From NCBI GenBank assembly GCA_002914805.1, contig JXTB01000383.1:236191-300190 (forward strand): a stretch of 64,000 nt of DNA. Reading direction: 5' to 3'. How positions within the stretch are numbered: position 1 is the stretch's first letter; every line of letters begins with the position of its first letter. This stretch comes from Parasponia andersonii. Lineage: Eukaryota > Streptophyta > Magnoliopsida > Rosales > Cannabaceae. This document shows positions 37,285 through 49,419 of this stretch, in pieces. Position numbers and translations under genes: made by a program. The notes under the pieces are model-generated. The model was not told where the DNA came from. It saw nothing but the letters and a program-made list of their open reading frames with translations, and searched no databases.

Positions 37285-38033
37285 CTTTTGAGGTCGGGCA
37301 TGGCAGAGAGAGAGAGAGGCTCCTCTTCTTCGGTTCTTCCTCGAGCTACATAGCCTACACTGAAACGATCTCTTGGTAATCGCGATACATAATACGTCAA
37401 GTCGTTTGGTGCTTTAAACGTTTCAGAGCTTTTTCATGCTTTCGATTCGATTTCCTAATCATAGATAATCCCGTTCTCCAATCTACTACTCTGCCTGCTA
37501 TACCTCAGAGCTCAGACCCAGCTTTTGTTTTGGAATTTTCTAATTATATATATATTTATTTTTGAGAGTGTGCAGATATGTCGTAGTCCTACTGTGCGTC
37601 GTCGTTTTTGGCAGAGTATTGTCCAGTTGCTTTCGGCTCAGCCCTGTTGCAGAGACAGACAGCTGAGCTGTTCTTCTTCCTGCTCTTGCTCCGCTCTTTA
37701 GCCCTCTTTCATAATTGTACGGGCTCTCCTGTTTTCTTGTACCATTTTATCTCTTCTTCTTCTTCTGCCTTTTCGAATATTTGATGATTTTACTGTGTAC
37801 TTGTGGTGATCTGAGTCGAAATGTGAGTGTGCAACTGGACAGAAAAATGGGTTGTATGAATCGTATTTCGACAATGCTGAACTGGGTTTCAAATATTTGA
37901 AGCTACTTTGGTGGATTTCATGGAGATTTTGGGTTTATAGTCGTTGAGCTTTACAAGGTGATAGTTTTGGCTTGAAGGTTTTATCACAGTTTTTACCATT
38001 CTGGGGGCGAGTTGTCTTGGTTGTGTTGGAGAA
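37150..38033 (+). promoter_or_regulatory. Promoter and long 5' leader of the TRM-type gene
   Basis: GC rises from about 37100. A TATA-like TTTTATATT (near 37233) is followed by a (GA)n run at about 37254-37279, a common plant leader or promoter element. The CT-rich sequence after it contains several short upstream frames, including one beginning ATGGGTTGTATGAATCG near 37847, before the main ATG at 38034. Whether an intron lies in the leader cannot be decided from sequence alone. Confidence 0.5.
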
Positions 38034-41000
38034 ATGAATGAGAGTTTGGGGAAGACGACGACGACAACAACGACAACGTCGTCTGTGGCCATTACAGAAA
38101 AGAAGACTCATAGGCCTGGTGGTTGTGTTGGTATCTTCTTCCAGCTCTTTGATTGGAATCGCAGGTTCGCCAAGAAGAAGCTCTTCTCCAAGACATTGCT
38201 TCCTCCTGGTTAGTACTCTCTGCCCATGAAAACCAACCACGTTGTTGTTCTTTCTCTCTTAAGCACACACCTACATACCAGTTCACTTTATATAAAGAGA
38301 AAGTTTTGATTGTTGTGTGTTGCTTAAATGTTGTACCAGTTCGTTCAAAACACGCTTCTAAGAAGTTTAGAGGAGATGAAAGGATGCCTATGCTTCATTT
38401 GGTAGGCATTAATGGAGATTGTTCTTTGGTTTTCATGTCTACTTCACCTTTTTGTTTTTTCCCTCTTCTTCTGATTGTCTTTTTCTCTCTTGCAATAACA
38501 GATTGCTGATGAAAACAAGGGCGGCTTTCCCAACATGAAGAAACATGGGACTCGTAGTGTTGATTTAGAGCATAGCTATGAAACTCGGTCACCGAGTTTG
38601 GTTGCTAGGCTCATGGGTCTTGAATCCCTGCCTGCCATTTGTGAGAAGCCCAAAAAAGGCTTTTCTGATGGTTGTGGTAATGGGGAAAAGAAATTTGTGA
38701 ATGAGTTTTGTGGTGGGTCTGGTAAAGAAGGTATGATTTTGGAGAGAGGAAGCGTAAAGCAGATTGAATCTCGCCCTCAGAAGCTTCAAAAAACAGGGCG
38801 GTTTGAGAGAAAAGCAGTGACTAAGTTTGGTGCTGAGGCAGTTCAAATCAAGAGTGTTTTATCGCGGTCAAGAAAGCATCATCACCACCACCACCCTAAG
38901 TTTGTTTCTCCGGTTAAGAGCCCGAGGATTCCCTCTGGAAAGAATGTTTCTCGGACCTCCCGGTTGTTCGATGCAGCCAGTAAGATTTTGGAACCCGGGT
39001 TGCAATCTACATGCAAAGCAAAATGTGCTATTACATATTCAAGTTCCGTTCGTTATCCTCCCAACAATGAGGTTGCGACAGAGACAGTGGTGGTTAAATC
39101 AGAGGAGCTACCTAAACAATCTTGTTACGGTGGAAATGTGGCCAAATCTCTGATGGGGCAGAGTTCTTGCAAAAATTGTGGTAATTTGCTAGATGTTGTT
39201 GACTGCAGACCAAATGTAGATGATGGGCCATCCGCATTTCCATCTTTTGGTTCGAGTTTCGTCAGTGGCTCACCTTCTGAGGGAACCGAAAGGAGTAAAC
39301 CAAGGTTGCCAGTCTCCTCCTTTGGGCAAAAAAATGAAGAGGTTTTTCATAGAAGTTGGGACCAACCTGTATCTCAAAAGAAGGAAGAAATGGTCTATGC
39401 ACAATTGAATACTAGACCAATTACAGAGCAAAAGTCTTTGCCTCATGAAGGGCAAGCTCCCTGGCAGTCATTGAGCCAACCCTGTAATTTTCAGAGTTCT
39501 CAGTCATCTTCATTTGACTTAAAGCACCGAGTTCGAATACAGGAACAGACGCCATTAGGGCAGGATAGAATTCTACCAAGATCGAAAGTGAACAATTTGG
39601 ATACCAGAAGAGTCTCATCAGCTGCAAATGCAGTGAGAGGGACCAAAGACTTTGTTTCCTTAAACCGAAACTTAAGTGGTCGTACTAGACCAAAGGTGAC
39701 TACAAAAGAAGAGAATTCCAAGTTTGTTCCAGAGAGGAAAGCTTTTAATGGACGAGTTGAAAGTCTACCTCAATTAAGAAGCTCAGTGCGGAAAAGAAGG
39801 ACAAATAACCTCAATGGTCAAGTTGAATGTAGGGGATTTCTTGGTTCAACTCCTACAAAATCGAGGAGTATTCCGTGTGATTCATTGACAGGAAAAGGGT
39901 TGGGACTGAATGCACTTCCAATGAACCGTACTTGTGTTAGAAGTAAATTAGTTGGTCCAAGAGAAGGTAATGGAGCCACTAAAAGCAATAGCAATGACGT
40001 TATTTCTTTCACCTTTAACTCCCCTATAAGGCAAAAGCCTGGAAGCTCATCGGAAATGGTGGAGAAGACCATGGATGATAACACAAATAAATCTTTTCAA
40101 CAGCCGGTGTTTTTAAAAGGAGATTCCATAGCTGCCCTTCTTGAACAAAAATTGAAGGAACTGACTAGTCAAGAAGATGATGAATTGGCAATAGGTGGTC
40201 CACCTAAGAAATCAACCGCCATGATTCTCCAGGAGCTGATATCTGCTTTAACTGCAGAACGGCCAGATATAGCATCGCCTTCCATTGTAAGCCGTCGTTC
40301 ATTTGCACACTACTCCAATTTCTAACTTTACATTTGAAGTCCTATCACCCCGTCATGCATCATTCTAGAATATTTCTGCTGGAACTGTCATTTTAGTATT
40401 TGGTTTTTAATATAGTTGGTAAATCCATTTGCATGTCTAGAGTCTTGGCAAATCATCTGTTGCAAGCTTTACTGTCGTTAGTTGAACTAGTTAAGCATAC
40501 CTACAGGCAACATTGTTTTTGATTTGGGGACTTACTGTCCGAAAATGTTATGAATCGGACAACCTGTAACAGAAGTATTTAGAGAACTTTAACTTGTTCT
40601 TGTTTTTAATGTTGGATTAACATATGGAAATATTTGTACTCATTCTGTATTAGATAACTGTTTCCTTCTATGATATGTTTTTAGGATGCCTGTTTTCTGC
40701 TCAAGGATCTTTTAAGAATTTAGGAAATATGTGGTTGAGGAAAAGAAGGAACAGAGATAGAACTTGTACATGTCAATTGAGATGGAGGAAATATGATGTA
40801 ATTATGTTGATTGTCATGTCGATTCTCAAATCCAATTTTATCACATAGTGGCTCCTTAATATGGGTAGAATGCAGAAGGGAACTAATCCACGATTTTCAC
40901 CTGTCATATTTTTGTATTTTTGTATCCGAATCAGTTATATGCTTTTCCTATTCGCTCAATTACAATTTCCATTGCAAGTCGGTCGTACTTATTTTTCTGT

Positions 41001-42237
41001 CTGTTCATCTAGGTTTTCCTTGTTAATAGCTGAGTGTTGTCAAAAGTCAATATCTGGTTCTGTGCTGTGCCTACTTGGTTCACATAGCTGATTTGATTTA
41101 ATTACAATGGTCATTTTTCTCTTATAAATTTTTAGATTTGTTCTGGGACTGATACAGAAAGTGGTATTGCAATTATCTTTTCTGAACAGAAGGATTTTTT
41201 TTTTTTTTGGTTCTTCTCAGGTTCAAACAAAGCATGAAGGATCAGCTGGAGTTTCTCATGTCATTGATCATTTGAGCCCAGGATCTGTTCTTGAAGCCTC
41301 ATTCTCTTCTAGTAGTCTGGATGAAAGCTCAGGTACTTAGAATTACATGATAGAGAATGAACCTTTTTTTTTTTTCTTTTAATTTATTTATAGAAAGAGT
41401 AGAGAATGAACAAGTTTTTTTTCATCTAGTACATCACTTTTACACGTGAATCTGATAGTGAGATTTGTAGCTTGTCTAAGAATTCTTGTCCATTCGCTGG
41501 TAATTCCAGGGCATATGGTGTACACGGACTCTGTGGATTACTCCAGCGATATTATGCATAACTTGGAACCAGATACTGATCTTGTGGATTCTGCTACCTC
41601 ATTGAGAAAAGAGACGATTGGTTGTGAGAGGGTGACAGCTCTTATCAGCAATGTTTCTCGAATATTAGATAGCATCAATTTTGATGAGGGAAGATTAACA
41701 GAGAGCAAGCTGGTTCATGCCAAGGATGTTATGGTGAATGCTGAACTGTTGTTTGGAAATGTGACACTGTATTGCGTAGACGGGATGGAAGGTCTCTTCA
41801 TCGGCCCCATACTTTTTGATCTGGAGACGGTCGCCAATGTTGCCTGGACAAATATCAATGTCTTTACTAATGGGGATGCCAACAAAACGGGAAACCAATT
41901 TAAAATCTTCCTTTTTGACTGCCTCGTAGAATGTTTAGACTCAAAATATGGACAATACACTAATTCGAAACTCGAAGCTTGGACAAGATGTCCTTCATGC
42001 ATGAACCGGGAGAGGATAATTGGAGAACTTGAAAATGAGATGAACAAATGGACATCATTGGCTGGGATGATTCCAGACGAGATTGTGGAATGGGAAATGA
42101 GCCATGGGCTGGGGAAATGGACAAGTTTTGATATCGAAGCGTTTGAGGCTGGTGATGAAGTATGTTGCGACATTTTTCAAGCTCTGGTTGATGAAACTTT
42201 GATTGATCTTTGGGAATGCAGGCGGGGTTCCTTTTGA
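38034..42237 (+). CDS. TRM-family protein (VARLMGLE motif and DUF4378), five exons
   Basis: Coding exons with GT-AG introns: 38034-38208, 38340-38401, 38502-40286, 41221-41332 and 41510-42237. They join in phase to 953 residues. The start has eight Thr codons (residues 8-15), then GGCVGIFFQLFDWNRRFAKK, a conserved N-terminal motif of this group. VARLMGLE is at 113-120 (DUF3741-associated motif), and a run of six His is near 205-210. A long, Ser-rich, mostly disordered middle follows. The last ~200 residues, with FLFDCLVECL and ending near FQALVDETLIDLWE, fit DUF4378. TON1 Recruiting Motif proteins, which include LONGIFOLIA, bind the TON1-TRM-PP2A complex or microtubules and shape cell division planes and cell elongation. 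I cannot say which TRM this is. The long third exon could be read through to a stop at 40323-40325, giving a form without DUF4378 if the intron is retained. Confidence 0.92.
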
Positions 42238-42546
42238 GATTTGGACCACAACCCTCCGCTAGTTTTGAGTTTCTTTTGTTCAAGTTACTGAAACATGCCA
42301 CAGCTTTGTTGATCCAAGGAATGTGATAATTTTTTGTACAAATTAGTGAATGGTATTAGTGCAGGCTATTAGAGTTTAGATGAACTGTGTCTATTGTCTA
42401 TAAACGCTTGTTGGATGTAATTTGGTCTGAAATAGGCAACTAGTAAATGACTTGTTCAGTGATCCCAAAATGTTGAAACTTTTTCAAGCCACGCAAAACC
42501 CAGATGATAGAACTCTTTGTTTCATGTTTACACATTACATGGTCAT

Positions 42547-42903
42547 GCATCACTTACTGTATGCAATTATTGCTCCAGTTTCTCATGTGTGATCGAATTA
42601 AATACAGTTTGTTTGTTGTGTGTTCTTTGGTCAAAATCAACAATTGATTAAGAAAAGAGTTGAATGAATTAAAAGCAAAATAAGTAGATAAATTAACTCA
42701 AGGTGATACACATTGAAAGTAAAACCATCACTTATGTTATGCAATTATTGCTTCAGTTTCTCATGTGTGATCGAATAAAATACAATTTGTTTGTTGTGTG
42801 TTCTTTGGTCAAATCAACAATTGATTAAGAAAAGAGTTGAATGAACTAAAAGCAAAATAAGTAGATAAATTAACTCAAGTTGAAACACAATGAAAGTAAA
42901 AGC
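42547..42903. repeat. Tandem duplication, unit about 180 bp, between convergent genes
   Basis: CATCACTTACTGTATGCAAT at 42547 and CATCACTTATGTTATGCAAT at 42727 begin two highly similar units. They share TTCTCATGTGTGATCGAAT, TTGTTTGTTGTGTGTTCTTT and AAATAAGTAGATAAATTAAC. It lies beyond the stop codons of the two converging genes, so it may sit in or near their 3' ends. Confidence 0.92.
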
Positions 42904-43159
42904 AGATCAATTCCTTGGCTACTATATTTTAATATCAAAATCCCAAATCCCAGTTACATGATCTCATGCTTTACACAAGAGTAGTGGTAATTAAACCCTA
43001 AAAACATAACCCAAAAAAATGAAATAACCCGTAAAAAGAAAAAAGAAAAAAGAAAAAAGATAATATTCAACAGGGAAACAAATTGAATGATATGATCAAA
43101 GATTGAATATTGAAGAAATCAAATCACAAAAATAGAAACCCAAAACCCAAATTGCTGTT

Positions 43160-43825
43160 TCAAAACGCTCTATACCCCAACACAGTCTGTCTCCCACCAC
43201 CTCTAGTTCCTCTTTTTTCGCCATTAATGGCGTTAGCGGCGGCTGAAGAAAGTCCTTTCAAATCCTCAAGACTGGCATAGCTCTTCCTCGCCATTAAAAC
43301 CCTCTTATCCCCACCATTCGCCGACTTACTCCCTCTCGAGTTAGTCAAAACCTTGCTGCTAACCTTGGACCAATTCTTTCCCGGGGGAGTCATCTCCATC
43401 ATCGGCGGCAGATTCGCGGCCGCCGCTGGAGGCTTCCGATTCTCTTTCCTCAGCACGGCGGAGAAGTCCGGCACCGACTGAGCCAGAACCGAGGACCCTT
43501 TTCGGCCACCGGTCAAACCAGTCTGGAGCTTGACCTGTTTCTTCTGAGGGGTCAGTTTCGGTTCCGGATCTTCAAACTCTTGGTGCATGGCGTTGTTCCT
43601 CATTCTGAGCTTGGATTCTCTGAGTTCGGCGTAGGCGCTGTAACGTGGTCCTCTCTCCATGATGAAGCTCTCTGTTGTGAGTTTCAATGGAACCGGTTGC
43701 TCTGAATTGGAGGAATTCTGAGAGAGGATCAGAGAAATTGGGTCCAGTGAATGGAAAAGGGATTGAAGAGCCGGGTTTGGATGATGATGATGGGTTTGTT
43801 GTAAAGAGACCTTAGGCTCCGCCAT
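43160..43825 (-). CDS. Plant-specific basic protein of unknown function
   Basis: Single-exon frame of 221 residues; the ATG lies in a normal plant context (ACAATGGCGGAG). GC is much higher than in the flanks. Seen: an N-terminal His-rich stretch (QTHHHHPNP), a segment ERGPRYSAYAELRESKLRMR near 58-77, SVLAQSVPDFSAVLRKENRK near 111-130, LPPMMEMTPPGKNWSK, then a basic Ser/Lys-rich tail with MARKSYASLEDLKGLS and a C-terminus TVLGYRAF. No signal peptide or membrane helix. I recall similar short proteins in other dicots, all without assigned function, so I give none. It converges on the TRM gene, with stop codons about 0.9 kb apart. Confidence 0.85.
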   Translation of the reverse strand: MAEPKVSLQQTHHHHPNPALQSLFHSLDPISLILSQNSSNSEQPVPLKLTTESFIMERGPRYSAYAELRESKLRMRNNAMHQEFEDPEPKLTPQKKQVKLQTGLTGGRKGSSVLAQSVPDFSAVLRKENRKPPAAAANLPPMMEMTPPGKNWSKVSSKVLTNSRGSKSANGGDKRVLMARKSYASLEDLKGLSSAAANAINGEKRGTRGGGRQTVLGYRAF

Positions 43826-43982
43826 TGTTGAGGAATTCGAGGTCTTAGCTCTGATTTTCTTTGTTGATTGCAGAGCTTTCTCTCTTTGGTTTGGTTTTGA
43901 TGATTAGTAATGGTTTCTGTAGTTTATTCTTGAGATTTTCCGTACTTTGAAATAGTTGAAAGATTTCGGATTGTAACGGTCT

Positions 43983-43989
<7 letters not shown>

Positions 43990-44022
<33 letters not shown>
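43990..44022. repeat. (GA)n microsatellite in the leader of the small minus-strand gene
   Basis: An uninterrupted GA run (CT on the minus strand) lies about 165 bases upstream of the ATG at 43825. This is the usual place for a CT-rich leader or GAGA-type promoter element in plants. Confidence 0.8.
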
Positions 44023-44023
<1 letters not shown>

Positions 44024-45457
44024 AAAACCCTTTTGCTTTTTATTCTTCCTTTTTCTTACTCCCAACGTTCTAATCTGTAGTGGGGTCACTTTGAAAATCC
44101 AAAAGGCTACGAATCAGCTTTGGATTCCATATCGACCGTCAGATTTGACCAAATATTGATGATTTCCGTTTTGACTTAATGCTACCTTATTTGGAAGCGC
44201 AACGTGGTTAACTTGAGCCAACGCATGTTTATTATAAGCTAAGGGGTTCGAAATTTGAGTGGGTTTTACCACCTATCATTAAATGATCCTACATCAATTA
44301 ATGGTTGAGATTAGTTAGATATGGATTGAGATTGATCACACGATCCATTGTAACATTACCAAACACTCGTGAGCTAAACTACAAGAAGAGATTAGTATTT
44401 TTCTATTTTCCGGAAAAGGGTCATTTTGTTGTGTCTTTCCTACAAAAAAAAAAAAATAAAAGAGAGAAAAAAAGGTCGGCTATTTGGAACCCTTTTTTTG
44501 TTTTGTTGTGTCATCTACGTAATGGTACCAAGTGGCCTTTTTATTTAATTTTTTTTGTGCTCTAAGTGATCCAAGTTGGTCATTTGAGAGCTCTATGTCT
44601 ATGGTTTCCACTTGGATGGAAATTTAGGCTGCAAATGACCAAGTAGTGGCAGCTGAATGTCAAGACTTGGAGAATGAGTCTTCGGGTTCGTGTCTAAGAA
44701 GTAGAAATCTTCCACGAAAAGAAAAAGTCCAATATTTTTTTATTGATTTTAATTGGATATATTTTTATTTAAGAATTCTAGTGATGACTAGTAATAAAGT
44801 TTCACACTAACAAATATAAGGAATTCATTTCTTGTTATTCTGAATGAATAAACAGAGAGCTTCGATGGGCGTTTTTGTATCAATATTACAATCCAACCGA
44901 ATTGTAGACAAAAAATAAAAAGTTCATACTCGGCCTCTAGTATCCCTCCTCTTTCATTACTCGAGTAATCCTTATGGTAAAAGCAAAGTTAAAAAACGCG
45001 AATACATGAAAAGCAATTATAAAAACATTGAGTGCTTTTATTATAGTTGTGCTCAGCTAAAAGGTCACGTCAGAAACATATTTTAAAAACTCCTTATGGC
45101 TCTGACACCTGTACTTTTTAGAAGAAGTTGAAGCAATTGCAAACGCGAAAATCCATAGCACACTTTCTGAAAATTTACCACAAGCGAATCTTTCATCACA
45201 CGTAAAAGTGGAAGCATACTATCAAAGGACACTATCAAATAAGACCTCAAATTTTAATGGTTAACACCATTTGACAGTGAAAAACTGAAAACGTTGTAGA
45301 GGCATTTAGAAAAACACAAAAGAAATTAGCATTACGAAAGTGCAAGATAGTAAATGATAATATATCACGGGAAAATTCTCCCTCCCCGAAGAAGCTACAT
45401 AGTCAGCTAGTGATTTATATACGTTTTTTTTTTTTACATTCATTTTTTGTTTCAGGT
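44023..45457. other. Intergenic, between two minus-strand genes
   Basis: Holds the promoter of the 43.8 kb gene on its left and the 3' end of the CRS2-type gene on its right. No further gene seen. Confidence 0.55.
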
Positions 45458-48400
45458 TCAAAGTTCTACTTTGTGGTACTTGTATTTCTGCCCCAAATTA
45501 AAGCGAGTGATGGATTGGCTAAATCCGTCGAGCACCAGGGACCTCACAGCCCCAACCCCTTGTTTGAGTGCTTCATCAATCTGTCCAGAAAGCAAATACC
45601 AAAAATCTAAGTTGAAAAGTCAACAGGGCAACAGGCCAAGACATACATCTGCTCTGTTTGAGAAAGCAATTATGCAAGGAACCAATGGAATAAATTAGCT
45701 GCCTTGCTTACACCATACAGATTGGAGTTTGCTTTATAGACTTTTGAATAACCAACAAGCAGTACCAGTGATTAGTCATACATGATTTATAAAGGGTCCA
45801 AAGACCTCAACGTGCATAGTTTTGCACATTATTGAGTAGATTATCCAGAACAGGAAATGACTTGTCAAAACAGAAGTGCATTAAGGTATCTTTTAATGAT
45901 AACTGCCTAAACACCACATATATATATATATATATATATTTTATAATCTTCTTTGAAAAGCATGTCCAACATATCCTTATGGTATTTTGTGTGTGCGTGT
46001 GTGATTTTATTTTTCTTTTGGTGTGGGTGATGGCTGGAGTACCCTATGGTACGGGCGAAACAATCGTATCAATATATAGCAATATATACCTGATGTCTTT
46101 CTAAAGCACTGAATTTCTGTAGGAGATAGGCCTTCAAGTCCATATTGCCTGGTGGATTTCCAATACCTGCAAAACATTTATTTTCTTCTTTATATGAAAG
46201 CAGAGGCAAGGTAACCTTGGAGCTACATTTTGGGGAAAACCTAATGGTGATAGTATCATAGAAACAAACCTATACATAACCGAGGAAAATCACGGCAACC
46301 ATCCAGATGGCCCATAACACTTTTTACTCTGTAAAAAGGAGATAAGCAATTACAAAAAGTTTCTAAACATGAACACATATACAGATTCTAGCTATCATAA
46401 CCAAAAAGAAAAAAGTGCAAATATGGCAAATCAGATCGGCATCAAATTGCTAGAATCAAACTGCTGGACACAATAAAGAACATCTTTGTGATCCCAAAAC
46501 CAACCTTTGCCATCACCTACCTGAGTTTCATATTCTTATGTTTTTTCACAATGAAGATTTTTCCTTATATTTACATGCTTTCTTTACACCACACTAGCAA
46601 CCACCAGACATTCTTGATCACACTTTTTAACTTCTACAAGTCTTATTGACATCTCTCACCAATTACTCTGCGTCCCACAGCCTTTGAATTTGATTTTTTT
46701 GGATAACCATTTCCAGCGCTGATGTGGAGCCCCCTTGCAACCTGAGAAATTACATACCTGCCTATACCAACTAAAGTTTCATACTTCCGGAAATTCCCTA
46801 ACCTTCAAGATAACTGAACATCAAATTATATTAAGCGTTATCCAAAACTCTCTGCATTTCAGAACCTAGTTCTTAAATTTTTGCAAGCTACTCTTGAAAA
46901 ACCTTTCACAAGCCCTCTATCAAATCCCACCATCTTATATTGCCAGACATTGAAAAATAAAATCCTTTCCTGGCTCGGTGGGATTGCAGCCCCATGTCTT
47001 ATTGCTCAGTGCTAAATAAGAGATATTGATATTAAAAATAAGAGTTTCTCATACTGTCTGTAAATGTGATTCTTTCACATCTGCAGAATCTATAATTTTC
47101 TTAAGTGAAATTTTACAGAGGCAAACAACATTAGCCTTGTTCTCAATCTAACTACTAAGGAAAGAGTCAACTATCAACCACAGAAGTTATTACCACAATG
47201 GGGTGTGCGAATTCTTGATTATTTCAAAATAACAATGGGATTTAGTCATTTTAATATACAGGCTTGATACAATACTTTTGAGCAAATAGAATTTAAAGGG
47301 AAATAAATCATATCTTCAAGAACACAGAAAGAGAATGATGGATATTTTTATGAACAGTCAACCAATGGTATCCAAACATACCCATTGTGATGGCCATGGC
47401 CTCCCTTTGGCTGAACCCTCAGAACACCATTTGGTAAGCTCATCTCATCGTAAGCCTACATTGGGAAGCCAAAAGTATGAGCATATCATTGACTTTGATG
47501 AATTTCTCCAATAAAGCATCTAATTATTGTTTAGTCTACACTCATAAAAAAAGGTTTTACCAATAAAATATGTCGTAGGGGTACGTGATAGTGTGCAGCA
47601 AGTGGCCCAACCTTCACAACAAATGGAGAAATAAAAGTCAGTGACAGAAGTTACTATCTAGTAGCTAGAAAAGTTATAAATCCGCCTATTCAACTATTCA
47701 ACCTTCAACATAGAAAGGGAGGGATTCACAGAAAATGCAATATGATGTGAAGTTACAAACACAAAAGACTCGTTAAGAAAAGCGAAAAAGAAAAAAAAAA
47801 AGTAATGACGATTGACAAAGTACTTTCACCACTTAGCTTTCATGATGCAGACTGTATTGATCATGATCTGATAAAGCCCACGAAAGTTTGACTTGTCATT
47901 TCTCAAACATATAAAGCTTGTATTGATTTCCATAAAATAGTATCAATTAGTACATGAAGTTAAATCTTAGAATTCACTTCTATACCAATAATCCTCTGGT
48001 GAGAATATTGCTGGTATGAAGCATGAAAACAAACCTCAAATAATCCACACAACAATACTTAGAATTAACTTGCAGAACTCTCATGTATACTCCTCAATAT
48101 GGGGATTGCTCAGTTGCTCCGGTCTGGGGCTCAATTCCTCATTGGGACATACTTAACAATTTCCTAGACTTTTTAGTTGCCCCAAAATTGTGGATTTCTG
48201 CGAGCGAACCCCTATTTTTTTTTTTTAAAAAAAAAGGAATACTGTAGAAGTTGAACAATATAGAGTTGCCAACCATATGAGATACTCCTCTCTGATTCAG
48301 CATTTAGAAATAGCATAACAGTTAAGAGAAAAGAAAATAATAAGAACAGCAAAGTTATCCTCCATCACGTAAAAATGCTTTTAAAGGTATGTGATCTGAA

Positions 48401-48983
48401 CGAACCGATTCCCCACTAAAATTCATGTAAGCTTGCGGCTTTGCTAACAAAATTGGTACCTCGCCGATAGAACCTGTACTGATCAAATAAAAACAAAATG
48501 TATTAATAGACATCAAACCTTGCAGAAACTAGAAATAGATATATAAAAATGAGTAAGACCCACCTATTCCAACCAAGGCCTTCGACTGTATCGTATTCAT
48601 GGGAATGCCTTGTGCTTCGGAAATGGCATCAATCATTTCAAAACCAACCTGATATAAATTTAGATAATCCCACATAAATATCATACCAAGCAAGGTTAGA
48701 AAAGGTAGTTAACCAAACCAAAAAAAAAAAAAAGAAAACTCTGTAACACATGTACATCCTTACATACATTGTGCCTAGTCCGATGGTACTTCTTCCCAGG
48801 GTTTCCTAATCCAACAATCAACCATGGAGTGTATTCCACTGTAGCACCATTATATTGATTTGATAACGAAGCACGTATGCGAAAACTGGTTGGAACTGAA
48901 CGTTTTTGAAGAAACTTAAGGCTTTGAGGGGGCCCTCTTGGATGTGGTGTACAAGAATTTGGGCAGGAAATTGCATACCACAT
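45458..48983 (-). CDS. CRS2-type peptidyl-tRNA hydrolase family protein, eight exons, predicted chloroplast
   Basis: Coding exons on the minus strand: 48983-48768, 48648-48564, 48473-48406, 47611-47561, 47455-47382, 46328-46270, 46166-46090 and 45580-45458. All have GT-AG borders and join in phase to 250 residues. The first ~50 residues look like a transit peptide (RIRAS before the mature part). Then come WLIVGLGNPGKKY, RTRHNVGFEM, AYMNFSGES, YDEMSLPNG and KGGHGHHNG. These carry the Asn, His, Asn, Asp and Asn that match the bacterial Pth active site (N10, H20, N68, D93, N114 in E. coli). The tail SITRFNLGQKYKY is typical of CRS2 and close relatives. CRS2 works with CAF proteins in splicing of chloroplast group II introns and, in maize, is reported to have lost hydrolase activity. 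Whether this copy splices, hydrolyses or both cannot be told. An in-frame stop upstream of ATG 48983 in the spliced leader supports this start. Confidence 0.93.
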
Positions 48984-49301
48984 TGAACTGAATATATAAA
49001 AATTAAAAATGAAAATTCATACAATTGGTTACCATTAGCTCAAAAAAAGCTACCATTACTAGCTGAATACTTTTCTACTGTACTAATAAAAACTTACAAA
49101 TTTTTCTTCTATTTTTTATTTGTTTTGTTTTGCTTTCTTAATTCCGTTTCTTCCAAAACGAAGAAATTAAAGCTCATTAGAACATGGAAAACAAACACGA
49201 GAACAACTACAATTTTCTTTTCTGGGAATTTTCTCACGAACCAAACAAATAGGCAAAGCAAGAAAATGAAAGTAGAAAGTAGAAGAAGAGAAAAAACAAA
49301 C

Positions 49302-49410
49302 CCGCGTTTGAAACTGAAGAAAGAGAAATATGTAAAGGCAATAAGCCTGTGTGAACTGTCAAGGGCGAAGCAGATGCGAAGAGGAGACACAAGGAAAGGA
49401 AAATATCATC
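49302..49410 (-). promoter_or_regulatory. Probable non-coding leader exon of the CRS2-type gene
   Basis: On the minus strand a CT-rich, GC-richer stretch ends at AAACGCGG before GTTTGT (donor at 49301). An acceptor (TATATTCAG, ending 48988) lies five bases before the ATG at 48983. Splicing these would give a leader with an intron of about 313 bases. It contains a short upstream frame (ATGATATTTTCC...). The 5' limit is a guess. Confidence 0.5.
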
Positions 49411-49419
49411 GAGACTCTA

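Noticed and set aside
41446-41509. Upstream extension of the last TRM exon as an independent 263-residue gene
   Set aside because: These bases are the end of an intron. The reading frame continues only by chance, and the acceptor at 41508-41509 joins the frame from the previous exon.
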